Shown here: positions 1 to 8,926 of the stretch, in pieces
How positions within the stretch are numbered: position 1 is the first letter of the stretch
Layout: every line of letters starts with the position of its first letter
Source of the DNA: Myxococcota bacterium
GTDB lineage: Bacteria; Myxococcota_A; UBA9160; SMWR01
Assembly: GCA_039030075.1 (NCBI GenBank)
Contig: JBCCEW010000002.1
Coordinates: 124,001 to 188,000 of the forward strand
Reading direction: 5' to 3'
Length of the DNA: 64,000 nt
Translations under genes and position numbers: made by a program
The notes under the pieces: model-generated
What the model was told of the DNA's origin: nothing
Seen by the model: the letters and a program-made list of their open reading frames with translations, nothing else
Databases searched by the model: none

Positions 1-1022
1 GGAATGCCGGCATCCTGCAGGAGGGCGTCGGCGCTGCCCTCGACCGGGCCGTTCGCGACCTCGGCGATCAGCTTTGCGCGGATGCGGCCCGCGTTCTCGG
101 TGGTGATGACGCCCTCGAGGGCGGCCGGGATCAGCAGGTCGACTTCGAGCTCGAGGAGCTCCGCGTTGCTGATCTGCTGGTGGTCCACCAACTCACAGAC
201 CGAACCTTCGCAGTACACGCCCTGGAGCTTCCGCGTCTCCTGCTTGTTGTGGTAGAGGCTCTCGACGTCGAAGCCGTCCTTCGCGTAGATGCCGCCCTTC
301 GAATCGCTGACGGCGATGATCTTGTAGCCGGTCTGCTGCAGCAGTCGCGCGACGTGGTAGCCCGCGTTGCCGAGGCCCTGGACGGCGACCGTGGTCTCGC
401 CCGGCACCAGGCCGACGCGCTTCGCGTACTCCTGGATCACGATGAAGGCGCCGCGGCCGGTGGCTTCGTCGCGCCCCAGGCTCCCGCCCAGGGCGATCGG
501 CTTGCCGGTGATCACGCCGGGGTGTCGTTCGCGCTTGATGATCGCGTACTCGTCGGCCATCCAGCCCATGATCCGCGCGTTCGTGTAGACGTCGGGGGCG
601 GGGATGTCGGTGGCAGGCCCGACGAAGTCGGCCATCGCCCGCATGTAGGCGCGCGACAGGCGCTCGAGCTCGAGGCGCGACAGCTCCTTCGGGTTGACGA
701 TCACGCCGCCCTTGCCGCCGCCGTAGGGGATGCCGACGACGGCGCATTTGATCGCCATCCACAGGGCCAGAGCCTGGACCTCGGCGAGGGTGACGCCCGG
801 GTGGTAGCGGATGCCCCCCTTGGTGGGGCCGAGCGCGTCGTTGTAACGGCAGCGGTAGGCCTGGAAGTGGCGCGTCGAGCCGTCGTCCATGCGCACCGGC
901 AGATCGGCCGAGAGCACCGCCTTCGGTTGCCGCAAGGCATCGACAACTTCGGGGGCTACGCCGGCTTCCTCGGCGATCCGCTCGACGCGGGCCACCGCAT
1001 CCTGAAAGACATCGGTTTCCAT
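1..1022 (-). CDS. Glu/Leu/Phe/Val dehydrogenase, probably glutamate dehydrogenase (3' end cut by window)
   Basis: Amino-acid dehydrogenase interconverting glutamate (or a branched or aromatic amino acid) and its 2-oxo acid with NAD(P). The ATG at 1022 opens METDVFQDAVARVERIAEEA, and about 340 residues are present before the window edge; the family usually has about 410-430. The family active-site block PYGGGKGG with the catalytic lysine lies near residue 105. A Rossmann segment GLGNAGYHVARLL follows near residue 220. The start lies 23 bp after the stop of the FAD oxidoreductase on the same strand, so it is probably the last gene read in that operon. The exact substrate cannot be told from the visible part. 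The last C-terminal residues are not in view. Confidence 0.88.
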   Translation of the reverse strand, partial: METDVFQDAVARVERIAEEAGVAPEVVDALRQPKAVLSADLPVRMDDGSTRHFQAYRCRYNDALGPTKGGIRYHPGVTLAEVQALALWMAIKCAVVGIPYGGGKGGVIVNPKELSRLELERLSRAYMRAMADFVGPATDIPAPDVYTNARIMGWMADEYAIIKRERHPGVITGKPIALGGSLGRDEATGRGAFIVIQEYAKRVGLVPGETTVAVQGLGNAGYHVARLLQQTGYKIIAVSDSKGGIYAKDGFDVESLYHNKQETRKLQGVYCEGSVCELVDHQQISNAELLELEVDLLIPAALEGVITTENAGRIRAKLIAEVANGPVEGSADALLQDAGI

Positions 1023-1045
1023 CACGGTCCTCTCGCTCTCGGCTA

Positions 1046-2575
1046 CTAGCGCTGGAAGGCCATCCAGCGCGAAAGCCACTTCACGACGGTCGGGGTCGCG
1101 CGCTGACGGGTGTAGAGACCGGCGGCGCGCTTGATGCCCTCGGCCTGGGTCGGGTAGGGGTGGATCACTTCCAGGATCTTCCCGAGCCCGAGCTTGCCGA
1201 CGATCGCGAGGGTGATCTCGCTGATCATCTCACCCGCGTGCGAGGCCACGATCGTGGCGCCCAGGATCTGATCGCTGCCCTTCTTCGTGTGGATCTTCAC
1301 GAAGCCCTCGTCCTCACCGTCGGCGACGGCGCGGTTCACCTGCGACAGGGGGACGTGGAAGGTGTCGACCTCGATCCCCTTCGCCCGGGCGTCCTGCTCG
1401 TACATGCCGACGTGGGCGATCTCCGGGTCGGTGTAGGTGGCCCAGGGCATCACCAGGCTCGACAGCTTCTTCGTGCGGAAGAAGAGGGCGTTCTGGACGA
1501 CGATCTTTGCCGCCGCGTCGGCCGCGTGGGTGAACTTCCAGTTCATGCAGATGTCGCCGGCCGCGTAGATGCGCGGGTTCGTCGTCTGCAGGTAGTCGTT
1601 CACATGGACTCCGCGCCGTGCGTCGTACTCGACGCCGACCTCTTCGAGGCCGAGCCCGTCGACGTTCGGAGCGCGCCCGACGCCGAGCAGCAGCTCGTCG
1701 ACGACCACCCTGTCCTCGGTGCCGTCGGCCTTGGCGAAGTGAACGATCTTCTCGTCGCCCTGGCGCTCGACCCGCAGGATCTTGGCGTTCGCGGCGAGCC
1801 GGATCCCCTCGTCGAGGAACTGTTGCTCGACGATCTTCGCGGCGTCGGCGTCCTCGCGCGGGAGGATGTGGTCGTCGGCGTGGATCACCGTGACTTCCGA
1901 GCCGAGGCGACCGAAGGCCTGGGCCATCTCGCAGCCGATCGGGCCGGCGCCGATCACGCCGAAGCGGCGCGGGCGCTCGGTCAGGTTGAAGATCGTCTCG
2001 TTGGTGAGGTAGCCCGAATCCGCCAGGCCCTCGATCGGCAGGGCGATCGCGCGGGCGCCGGTCGCGATCACGGCCTTCTTGAAGCGCAGGGTCTGGCCCG
2101 CGACCTCGACCGTGTCCTTCCCGGTGAAGCGGGCGTCCCCGATGAACACCTCGACGCCGAGCTCGTCCCGGTAGCGGGTCGCGGCGTCCTCGTGGCTGAT
2201 CTCGGCGCGCACGCGGCGCATCCGCTCCATCGCCGCGCCGAAGTCGGGCTCGGCGTCGGGAGCCAGGGCGAGTCCGACCTCCTTCGTGGCGCGGCGCGCC
2301 TCTGCGACCATGCGCGACGCGCGAATCACGCCCTTCGAGGGCACGCAACCGACGTTCAGGCAGTCGCCGCCGAGGTAGTGGCGCTCGATCAGGGCCACCT
2401 TCGCGCCGAGGCCGGCCGCGATCGCCGCGGTGATCAGCCCGGCCGAGCCCGCCCCGATGATCACGAGGTTGTAGCGGCCGTCCGGCGTCGGGTTCTGCCA
2501 CTCGGAGGGGTGGACGTTGTCGACGAGGGTGCGGTTGTGCTCGTCGAGCGGGGAGACCTCGGGCAAATCGGACAT
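1046..2575 (-). CDS. FAD-dependent pyridine nucleotide-disulfide oxidoreductase (mercuric reductase-like family)
   Basis: Cytosolic flavoprotein of 509 residues in the dihydrolipoamide dehydrogenase / mercuric reductase superfamily. The FAD-binding GAGSAG is near residue 41. The redox-active pair is C72 and C77 in GGDCLNVGCVPSK. An NAD(P)-binding GAGPIGCEMA and a second FAD motif (AAGDIC) follow. The C-terminal HPYPTQAE gives the His-Glu dyad of the interface domain. It has no N-terminal HMA domain and no C-terminal vicinal cysteines, so a true mercury reductase is unlikely despite the usual database name. A good Shine-Dalgarno (AGGAGA) precedes ATG 2575. It sits directly after a TVP38 gene; this pairing recurs in bacteria, but its joint role is not established. 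Confidence 0.9.
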   Translation of the reverse strand: MSDLPEVSPLDEHNRTLVDNVHPSEWQNPTPDGRYNLVIIGAGSAGLITAAIAAGLGAKVALIERHYLGGDCLNVGCVPSKGVIRASRMVAEARRATKEVGLALAPDAEPDFGAAMERMRRVRAEISHEDAATRYRDELGVEVFIGDARFTGKDTVEVAGQTLRFKKAVIATGARAIALPIEGLADSGYLTNETIFNLTERPRRFGVIGAGPIGCEMAQAFGRLGSEVTVIHADDHILPREDADAAKIVEQQFLDEGIRLAANAKILRVERQGDEKIVHFAKADGTEDRVVVDELLLGVGRAPNVDGLGLEEVGVEYDARRGVHVNDYLQTTNPRIYAAGDICMNWKFTHAADAAAKIVVQNALFFRTKKLSSLVMPWATYTDPEIAHVGMYEQDARAKGIEVDTFHVPLSQVNRAVADGEDEGFVKIHTKKGSDQILGATIVASHAGEMISEITLAIVGKLGLGKILEVIHPYPTQAEGIKRAAGLYTRQRATPTVVKWLSRWMAFQR

Positions 2576-2616
2576 CGTTTCTCCTGGGTGGAAGCGGTGG
2601 CGCGTGACGGGCCGGA

Positions 2617-3351
2617 CTAGGCGTCTTCGCCCGTGGCTTCAGCCAGGGCGCGGCGCGCGATGCGCGTGACGAACACGGTGACGATGAGCGTCGCGACGAG
2701 ACCCACACCGAGCAGGACGTAGTCGCTGGCGCCGCGTTCTGGGGCGGCACCGCCGGCGAGGGCCGCGACGTCGCCGACGGCCTTCCCCGAGTAGACGTAG
2801 AGCAGGGTGCCGGGGAGCATGCCCAGCGAAGCCACCAGGTAGTCGATGAACTTCACGCGGGTGAGCCCGAGTGCGTAGTTCAACAGGTTGAAGGGGAACG
2901 CGGGCGACAGCCGCAAGAGGAACACGATCTTGCGTCCCTCGGCTGCGACGGCTTTGTCGATGGCGTCGAACTTCGTGTTGCCCTCGAGCTTCTTCTCGAT
3001 CGCCTCGCGTGCGAAGTAGCGCGACACCAGGAAAGCGAGTGAGGCGCCAAGGGTGGCGGCGACGAAGACGTAGGCCGTACCGGACGCGATCCCGAAGATG
3101 GCCCCCGCGGCCAGGGTCAAGAGCGACGCGGGCACGAAGGCCACGACGGCGACGGCGTACCCGAAGATGAAGACCAGCGGTCCCCAGAAGCCCAGGCTGT
3201 CGACCCACTGTGCGAAGTCCTGCACATAGCCGCCGGCCTGCCGACCGAGGACGACGATCGCGGCGAGTGCCACGACGGCGATCCCGATCTTTGCCCAGGG
3301 GATCCCGCCCGTTTCCGCTGCCTGCTCTTCCGTCACCGATTGGGTTTCCAT
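2617..3351 (-). CDS. TVP38/TMEM64 family inner-membrane protein
   Basis: Polytopic membrane protein of 244 residues in the TVP38/TMEM64 (SNARE-associated, DedA-related) family. The frame is open further upstream, but ATG 3351 (METQSVTEEQ) has a well-placed GAGGAG and removes a low-complexity leader. A first membrane segment starts near residue 18. The family core (VFIFGYAVAVVAFVPASLLT, then GAIFG) falls near residues 60-95, and AFPFNLLNYALGLT lies near residue 160. Members are thought to handle lipid or small-ion transport, but the substrate is unknown. It lies 41 bp before the FAD oxidoreductase and 82 bp after the radical SAM gene, in one transcription direction. Confidence 0.88.
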   Translation of the reverse strand: METQSVTEEQAAETGGIPWAKIGIAVVALAAIVVLGRQAGGYVQDFAQWVDSLGFWGPLVFIFGYAVAVVAFVPASLLTLAAGAIFGIASGTAYVFVAATLGASLAFLVSRYFAREAIEKKLEGNTKFDAIDKAVAAEGRKIVFLLRLSPAFPFNLLNYALGLTRVKFIDYLVASLGMLPGTLLYVYSGKAVGDVAALAGGAAPERGASDYVLLGVGLVATLIVTVFVTRIARRALAEATGEDA

Positions 3352-3433
3352 CGCCGGTCTCCTCGTTGTCCGTGTTCCGATGCCCGGGACCTGGGGAGGT
3401 TTCGAGTGGCTGCGCGCGCCCGGCAGGATGGGA

Positions 3434-4417
3434 TCAGGCGAGCGCTCCGCCGCAGCTGGAACCGCTTCCCGCCGTGCACCCATAGCAGTGTGGCGCGGTG
3501 GCGATCGCTCCCGCGCGCAGCTCGGACAGGGACCCGATGTCCCAGACCGTGCGCTTGGCGTTGCCGAGGGGAATCTCGAGGATCTGGTGGAAGTCGCAGT
3601 CGTGGAGCACGCCGTCCCAGCTCACCGACACCATCGAGCGACACATCAGTGACTCGACCGTGTCGGGGTTGAAGGACTGGACCAGCAGACTCATGTATTC
3701 GGTGTCGCGACCGTCTCGGGCCAGTGCATGGGCGAAGCGCTTGATCGGCATGTTGGTGATCGTGATCAGCCGATCGAAGCCGATGTCGAAGAGCTCGCGC
3801 AGCTCCTGCTTGTAGTCCTGCTCGAGCTGGCTCTGGGCCGGCGGCAAAGACGGACCCAGCGGGTTGTAGACGAGATCCAGCTCGAGCCCGGTACCGGGTT
3901 GGGCGTAGCCGAGCCGGTTCAGCTGCTGGAGGCCCTCGATGCTGCGCGTGAAGACGCGCTTGCCGCGCTGGGCGTCGACGTTCTCCTTCGTGTAGCAGGG
4001 CAGGGACGCCACGATCTTGGCACCGCTCTCGGCGAGGAACTCGGCCGTGTCCTCCTGGCCGGGCTCGTAGAGCACCGTCAGGTTGCAGCGGTCGATCACC
4101 TGGCGCCCGAGGGCCCGGGCCTCGGTGACGAGCCAGCGGAAGTTCGGGTTGAGTTCAGGGGCGCCGCCGGTGATGTCGAGGGTGGCCACCTCCGGCGCGC
4201 CGGCGAGCAGCTCGACCAGTCGCTCGGCGGTCGGGCGGTCCATCGCCTCGGTGCGCTTCGGCCCGGCTTCCACGTGACAATGGTGGCAGGCAAGGTCGCA
4301 GCGCTTGCCGATGTTCACCTGCAGGGTCGTGACCGCGCCCCGCAGCAGCGCGCCCTTGCCGTGGTCCGCGAGTGCGCGGTCGAAGCTGGGGAGTTCGGGA
4401 GATCGGTCCAGATTCAT
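3434..4417 (-). CDS. arsS: Radical SAM/Cys-rich protein, ArsS-like (TIGR04167-type)
   Basis: Radical SAM enzyme of 327 residues. The 4Fe-4S cluster motif CDLACHHC is near residue 40. Further cysteines follow (MCRSMVS, HDCDFH), and a Cys-rich tail ends in CYGCTAGSGSSCGGALA. This layout matches the family named ArsS or radical SAM/Cys-rich (TIGR04167), implicated in making arsenosugars after methylation by ArsM. No ArsM is visible here, so the arsenosugar role is inferred from the family only. Some relatives carry selenocysteine in the tail; here the tail is all cysteine. ATG 4417 (MNLDRSPELPS) has AAGGA upstream and overlaps the DUF3047 stop by four bases (ATGA), which implies translational coupling. 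Confidence 0.85.
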   Translation of the reverse strand: MNLDRSPELPSFDRALADHGKGALLRGAVTTLQVNIGKRCDLACHHCHVEAGPKRTEAMDRPTAERLVELLAGAPEVATLDITGGAPELNPNFRWLVTEARALGRQVIDRCNLTVLYEPGQEDTAEFLAESGAKIVASLPCYTKENVDAQRGKRVFTRSIEGLQQLNRLGYAQPGTGLELDLVYNPLGPSLPPAQSQLEQDYKQELRELFDIGFDRLITITNMPIKRFAHALARDGRDTEYMSLLVQSFNPDTVESLMCRSMVSVSWDGVLHDCDFHQILEIPLGNAKRTVWDIGSLSELRAGAIATAPHCYGCTAGSGSSCGGALA

Positions 4418-5187
4418 GGATCCTTCGACGAGGAGGGCGAGGACGCGTCGGGGGGTTCGATGCCGGTGGGGCGCTCGAGGTCTCCGTCCGCGGCGGTCCA
4501 CCGGAAGTTGGCATAGAGCGCCCGGCTCGCGCCGCAGTGGTCGTCGCTATCCGTCATCAGGGCGACGGCCACCGGTGTCGGCCCGCTGCGGCCGAAGGCC
4601 TGCCGGTAGGCGGCTCCGACGTCGATCGAGGCCTCCTGCCAGCCCGGGGCGGGGCCCTGGGCGAGGGCCCACATCTTCACCTCGGTGGCGCGGGGGCTGG
4701 TCCAGACCGTCCCGGCCGGGATCTCGTGGGTCCAGACGAAGTGGATCGCCGTCCCGGGCACCTCGGAGCCCATCAGGCGCTCGGCGAACTCGTGCCGCAC
4801 CCGGTCGAGCAGGCTGGCCCGCCCCGACTCGAAGGGGAACATCACCGTGACCCGGCCCGCGAAGTCGTCGCCGGCCTTGGTCCGCTCCGCCGGGACCGGC
4901 GCCAGCTCGGTCACCCACCAGCGCCAGCGGAGCACGGGGGTCTCGGCGAGGTCCAGGCCCTCGAGCCGTACCGCCCGCCCCGAGGCGGAGCAGCGCGCGA
5001 TCGCCTCGACGCCGCCATTCTCGGCGGGTCGGTACTCGGTGTGGTCCACCCCGGGAAACTCGACAGGTTCCCAGGCGGCTTCGGTCGGCGCCGGCAGCGC
5101 GAGGTCGGCGCTTCCCCCGAGGGGAAGAAGGAGGCCGAACGCCGCCCAGAGCGGGATCCAGCGTCGTCGCGGTCGATTCCCGACCAT
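4414..5187 (-). CDS. DUF3047 family secreted protein
   Basis: Exported protein of 257 residues with an N-terminal signal peptide (basic MVGNRPRRRW, then a hydrophobic run). It matches the DUF3047 family: the core LRWRWWV near residue 95, then AGDDFAGRVTVMFPF, FVWTHEIPAG, and a C-terminal DSDDHCGASRALYANFRW. Function is unknown; the fold is probably a secreted beta-sandwich. A frame open to 5619 is an artefact of high GC; ATG 5187 with GGGAGGAAAAC is the convincing start. It is the first gene of the radical SAM/TVP38/FAD operon and is coupled to the next gene by ATGA. Confidence 0.82.
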   Translation of the reverse strand: MVGNRPRRRWIPLWAAFGLLLPLGGSADLALPAPTEAAWEPVEFPGVDHTEYRPAENGGVEAIARCSASGRAVRLEGLDLAETPVLRWRWWVTELAPVPAERTKAGDDFAGRVTVMFPFESGRASLLDRVRHEFAERLMGSEVPGTAIHFVWTHEIPAGTVWTSPRATEVKMWALAQGPAPGWQEASIDVGAAYRQAFGRSGPTPVAVALMTDSDDHCGASRALYANFRWTAADGDLERPTGIEPPDASSPSSSKDP

Positions 5188-5554
5188 TCTGTTTTCCTCC
5201 CGCCGCGACCCGAGCGCCGCCCTCGGACACCCGGCGTAGCGCACTGGATGTGAATGCCCAGGGGGTCGCCTCCACCGCCGAGCGGGAGTCCGACGGCCGC
5301 GCCCTCGATCGATTCGCCCTGCGGGCGCTGCTAGGATGCCCGCGCCGCGCGCCGCGCGGCGAACGCTTCGCACCGTGGCCCCCCAGCGGCTCCCCGGAGC
5401 GGTGTTCTTCCCCATCTGGACCCTGATCTGAACCTCACCGGGGACCGGCCGACGCGCACCCGCGTTCCGCCCGGCACCCGAGCGGACGCACGACGTGCGC
5501 CGCGATCCGGCTCGCACGGGCTCGTCCGGGCAGCCCAACTGTAAGGAGATGCGC
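5188..5554. other. Intergenic region between divergent DUF3047 and SDR genes
   Basis: This 367 bp stretch separates two divergent operons and should hold both promoters. No protein-coding frame here has a ribosome binding site or family features. It holds one perfect 8-bp inverted repeat with a 3-nt spacer, CGCCGCGC at 5343-5350 and GCGCGGCG at 5354-5361. No clear -35/-10 pair stands out. Confidence 0.5.
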
Positions 5555-6466
5555 ATGAGCGACATTCGATTCGACGGCCGGGTGGCCATCGTCACCGGCG
5601 CGGGCGGCGGCCTGGGCAAGACCTACGCCCTCGACATGGCCTCCCGCGGCGCCAGCGTCGTGGTGAACGACCTCGGTGGTTCCCAGGACGGCACGGGCGG
5701 CGGCAGCGCAATGGCCGACGCCACGGTGAAGGAGATCATCGAGGCCGGCGGTACCGCGGTCGCCAACTATGACTCGGTCGCGACGCCCGAGGGCGGCAAG
5801 GCCATCGTCCAGACGGCCCTCGACAACTTCGGCAAGGTCGACGTCCTGGTGAACAACGCCGGGATCCTGCGCGACAAGAGCTTCCTGAAGCTCGAGCCCG
5901 CCGAGCTCGAGATCGTGCTCGACGTGCACCTGAAGGGCGCGTTCTTCGTGACCCAGCCGGCCTTCGCGAGCATGAAGGAGAACGGCTACGGCCGGATCGT
6001 GATGGCGTCGTCGGGTGCCGGCATCTTCGGCAACTTCGGCCAGACCAACTACGGCGCCGCGAAGATGGGCCTGGTCGGCCTGATGAACGTGCTCGCCGTC
6101 GAAGGCGCGAAGTACAACATCAAGGTCAACACGATCGCGCCGATCGCGCGCACCCGCATGACCGAGCAGCTGCTCGGGCCGGCGGCCGACGCGCTCGACC
6201 CGTCCTATGTGACGCCGCTCGTGACCTACCTCGGTTCCGAGAAGTGCGAGCTCAGCCACGAGATCTTCGACGTCGGCGGCGGACGCTACGCGCGGATCTT
6301 CATCGGCATGGCCCAGGGCTGGGTCGCCCCCGGCGACGGTGCGCCGAAGGCCGAGGACATCTTCGACAACATCGACGTGATCCGCGATCAGGAGGGCTAC
6401 ACCGTGCCCGAGAGCATCGCCGACGAGACCAAGGCCGTCCTGCAGGCCGTCCAGAGCCGAGGGTAG
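5555..6466 (+). CDS. SDR family (3R)-hydroxyacyl-CoA dehydrogenase-like protein
   Basis: Short-chain dehydrogenase of 303 residues, closest in pattern to the dehydrogenase domain of peroxisomal multifunctional enzyme 2. It probably oxidises 3-hydroxyacyl-CoA to 3-oxoacyl-CoA with NAD. The cofactor loop TGAGGGLGKTYA is near residue 14. LVNNAGILRDKSF is near residue 93, and the catalytic Ser and Tyr-x3-Lys lie in ASSGAGIFGNFGQTNYGAAK near residues 150-170. The C-terminal extension (VAPGDGAPKAEDIFDNID) is typical of the MFE-2-like group. ATG 5555 follows GTAAGGAG at good spacing. Four bases separate its stop from the MaoC hydratase, so the two genes form a beta-oxidation pair. Confidence 0.9.
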   Translation: MSDIRFDGRVAIVTGAGGGLGKTYALDMASRGASVVVNDLGGSQDGTGGGSAMADATVKEIIEAGGTAVANYDSVATPEGGKAIVQTALDNFGKVDVLVNNAGILRDKSFLKLEPAELEIVLDVHLKGAFFVTQPAFASMKENGYGRIVMASSGAGIFGNFGQTNYGAAKMGLVGLMNVLAVEGAKYNIKVNTIAPIARTRMTEQLLGPAADALDPSYVTPLVTYLGSEKCELSHEIFDVGGGRYARIFIGMAQGWVAPGDGAPKAEDIFDNIDVIRDQEGYTVPESIADETKAVLQAVQSRG

Positions 6467-6470
6467 AAGG

Positions 6471-7325
6471 ATGGCATTCGATCCCGACAAGGCGCGCGGC
6501 GCCTCGATGCCCGAGGGCGAAACCGCCTACACCGAGAAGCAGGTGATGCTCTATCACCTGGGTCTCGGCGCCGGCGTGCCCGCCACCGATCCGAAGGAGC
6601 TCGAGTACACCTTCGAAAAGAACCTGAAGGTGCTGCCGAGCTTCGCCGTGATCCCGGCCTTCGGGGCCATGAGCGGCCTCACCAGCATCCCGGGCATGGA
6701 CTTCAACCTGGCGATGCTGTTGCACGGCGAGCAGGAGGTGATCCTGCACCAGCCGTTGCCCACGGCCGCGAAGCTGAAGACCACCGGGCACATTCCGGAG
6801 ATCTACGACAAGGGCAAGGCGGCGCTCGTGATCATGGAGTCGACCGCCAGCGACGCGGACAGCGGCGAGAAGCTCTTCACCAACCGCTTCTCCCTGTTCA
6901 TTCGCGGCGAGGGCGGGTTCGGTGGCGAGTCGGGCCCGAAGGCTGGCAACCAGCCGCCGGATCGCGCGCCCGACGGCGTCGTCGTGCGCGACACGCTGCC
7001 CCAGCAGGCGCTGATCTACCGGCTGTCGGGCGACATGAACCCGCTCCACGCCGACCCCGAGTTCGCGAAGCTCGGCGGTTTCGATCAGCCGATCATCCAC
7101 GGCCTCTGCTCCTACGGCATCGCCTGCAAGGCGATCGTCGACGAAGTGCTCGGCGGCGACGTGACCCAGGTGGCGCGCTACCAGGCGCGCTTCGCCGGGG
7201 TCGCGTTCCCGGGCGAGACCTACCAGGTCTCGTACTGGAAGGAGGGGAAGCAGATCCTCCTCGAAGCCTCGAGCAAGGAACGCGACGCGAAGATCATCAC
7301 CAACGCGGTGATCGAGCTGCGCTAG
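6471..7325 (+). CDS. MaoC family (R)-specific enoyl-CoA hydratase
   Basis: Double hot-dog hydratase of 284 residues that adds water to trans-2-enoyl-CoA to give (3R)-hydroxyacyl-CoA, the substrate of the upstream SDR. The N-terminal half is the non-catalytic hot-dog. The C-terminal half carries the hydratase-2 motif YRLSGDMNPLHADPEFAKLG followed by FDQPIIHGLCSYG, with the catalytic Asp and His near residues 186 and 191. Together with the SDR it rebuilds, as two polypeptides, the two activities fused in eukaryotic MFE-2. Length and motifs are complete. The gene ends before a strong hairpin at 7336-7366. Confidence 0.92.
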   Translation: MAFDPDKARGASMPEGETAYTEKQVMLYHLGLGAGVPATDPKELEYTFEKNLKVLPSFAVIPAFGAMSGLTSIPGMDFNLAMLLHGEQEVILHQPLPTAAKLKTTGHIPEIYDKGKAALVIMESTASDADSGEKLFTNRFSLFIRGEGGFGGESGPKAGNQPPDRAPDGVVVRDTLPQQALIYRLSGDMNPLHADPEFAKLGGFDQPIIHGLCSYGIACKAIVDEVLGGDVTQVARYQARFAGVAFPGETYQVSYWKEGKQILLEASSKERDAKIITNAVIELR

Positions 7326-7335
7326 CCGCATCGTG

Positions 7336-7366
7336 CACCCGGCGTCGGCGGAGCCGGCGCCGGGTG
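7336..7366. terminator. Candidate bidirectional terminator hairpin
   Basis: A 14-bp stem with a GGA loop (CACCCGGCGTCGGC pairing with GCCGGCGCCGGGTG, one T-G wobble) lies between the convergent hydratase and ABC transporter genes. No U-tract follows on either side, so it is an intrinsic-like hairpin rather than a textbook terminator. Confidence 0.6.
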
Positions 7367-7390
7367 TCGGCTGCAGCTCGCGTGCGGGCC

Positions 7391-8926
7391 CTAGAACGCG
7401 CCCGCCAGGAAGGCCCGCGCGACTTCGCCGGGCGCACGGCCGTCGGCGTCGACGGCGTGGTTGAGGCGCTGCATCGTCGCTGCGTCGATCCGGCCCGCCA
7501 ACGCTTCGAGGCGCGCGAGCGCCTCGGGGTGCTCTCGCTGGAGGCGCGCGCCGACGAGCACGAGCGCGTCGTAGGGCGGGATCACCCCGCGGTCGTCTGC
7601 GAGGACCGCGAGGTCGAGGGCCGCGATGCGCCCGTCCGTCGAGAACGCGCTGATGACGTCTACTTCGCCCGCGGCGACCGCGTCGTACATCAGCGCCGGA
7701 TCCATACTGCGCTCCTCCTCGAACGCAAAGCCGTAGCGGGTCACGAGGTCGCGCCATTCGGCGCGCGCGAAGAACTCGTAGTCGCCGCCGATCGAGAGGC
7801 GGGGCGTGTGGCGGGAGAGCGCGCTGAGCTGGCTCAGACCGAGCGCTTCCGCATCGGCGCGGCGCATGGCGAGGGCGTAGGTGTTCTCGAATCCGAGGGC
7901 GGCGGCGACCCCGATGCCGTGCTCGTTCGCGAGGTAGTCCGTGACTTCGCGCAGCACTTCGGCGCGCGAGGCCGCACCCGTCTCCCGCTTCAGGATCGTG
8001 GCCCAGAGGGTTCCCGAGTAGTCGACGTAGACGTCGAGGTCGCCCGAGGCGAGGGCGTCGAAGGCGACCGTCGAGCCGAGCGACGGAACGGCCTCGGTGT
8101 CGACACCGGTGGCCGCCAGCTCCTGGGCGAGCACCTCGGCCAGGATGTACTGCTCGGTGAAGGATTTCGATCCGATCCGGAGCGGGCGTTCCGAGGCATC
8201 TCCGAGCGCGCCGTGGGCCAGCACGAAGCCGACCAACGCGAGCAACCCGGCCGCCCCGGCCAGGACGAAGCCGCGCCGTCGCTCGCGGGCGCCCCGCTCG
8301 ATCCAGCGAATCGCCAGATCGAGCACCAGGGCGAGGCCGGCGGCGGCGATGCAGCCGAGCCAGATGGCGGCGTCGTTGCGCGTCGCGAGCCCGCTGAAGA
8401 TGTAGTTGCCGAGGCTGGTGGCGCCGATCGGTGTCGAGAGGGTGGCGGTCCCGACGACCCAGACGGCCGCGGTGCGCAGCCCGGCCACGATCACCGGAAG
8501 CGCGAGCGGGAGCTCCACCTGCCACAGCTGCTGCGACGCGGTCATGCCGACACCCCGCGCCGCCTCGCGCACGTCGGGGTCGACTCCCGCCAGGCCGGTC
8601 ACCGTGTTCCGCAGGATCGGGAGCAGGCTGTAGAGGGTGAGCGCAACGGCCGCGGGCAGGAACCCGATGCCGCGGATCTCGAGCCCGGTCCCGGCCAGCG
8701 CCGCGCCGAGGCCCGCGAACAGCGGGACCATCACGGCGAGCAGGGCGAGGCTCGGGATCGTCTGGATCACGCTCGCCACGCCGAGCACGCCGGGCTCCCA
8801 ACGCGGCTGTCGGTGGATCGCGATACCGAGGGGAACGGACACGGAGGTTCCGACTCCCAGCGCGAGCAGCACCAGCTGAAGGTGGGCGGCGAGGTAGCCG
8901 GGCAGCAGCGCGAGTTGCTCGCTCAC
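7391..8926 (-). CDS. Osmoprotectant (glycine betaine/choline) ABC transporter, fused permease and substrate-binding protein
   Basis: Fusion protein of 511 residues in the OpuC/ProWX class that imports compatible solutes such as glycine betaine, carnitine or choline. Residues 1-210 are the permease, with several membrane segments and the coupling-loop region EAARGVGMTASQQLWQVELP. After a further hydrophobic segment near residue 225, residues 245-511 are an OpuBC-type binding domain (RIGSKSFTEQYILAEVLAQE, then YVDYSGTLW and VISAFSTDGRIAALDL). Such fusions are known in this family. Its ATG overlaps the stop of the ATPase gene by four bases, so it is co-translated as the last gene of the operon. 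Confidence 0.92.
   Translation of the reverse strand: MSEQLALLPGYLAAHLQLVLLALGVGTSVSVPLGIAIHRQPRWEPGVLGVASVIQTIPSLALLAVMVPLFAGLGAALAGTGLEIRGIGFLPAAVALTLYSLLPILRNTVTGLAGVDPDVREAARGVGMTASQQLWQVELPLALPVIVAGLRTAAVWVVGTATLSTPIGATSLGNYIFSGLATRNDAAIWLGCIAAAGLALVLDLAIRWIERGARERRRGFVLAGAAGLLALVGFVLAHGALGDASERPLRIGSKSFTEQYILAEVLAQELAATGVDTEAVPSLGSTVAFDALASGDLDVYVDYSGTLWATILKRETGAASRAEVLREVTDYLANEHGIGVAAALGFENTYALAMRRADAEALGLSQLSALSRHTPRLSIGGDYEFFARAEWRDLVTRYGFAFEEERSMDPALMYDAVAAGEVDVISAFSTDGRIAALDLAVLADDRGVIPPYDALVLVGARLQREHPEALARLEALAGRIDAATMQRLNHAVDADGRAPGEVARAFLAGAF

Noticed and set aside
1046-2575. Naming this gene merA (mercuric reductase)
   Set aside because: No HMA domain, no C-terminal vicinal cysteines, and no mer genes nearby; only the general disulfide reductase motifs are present.
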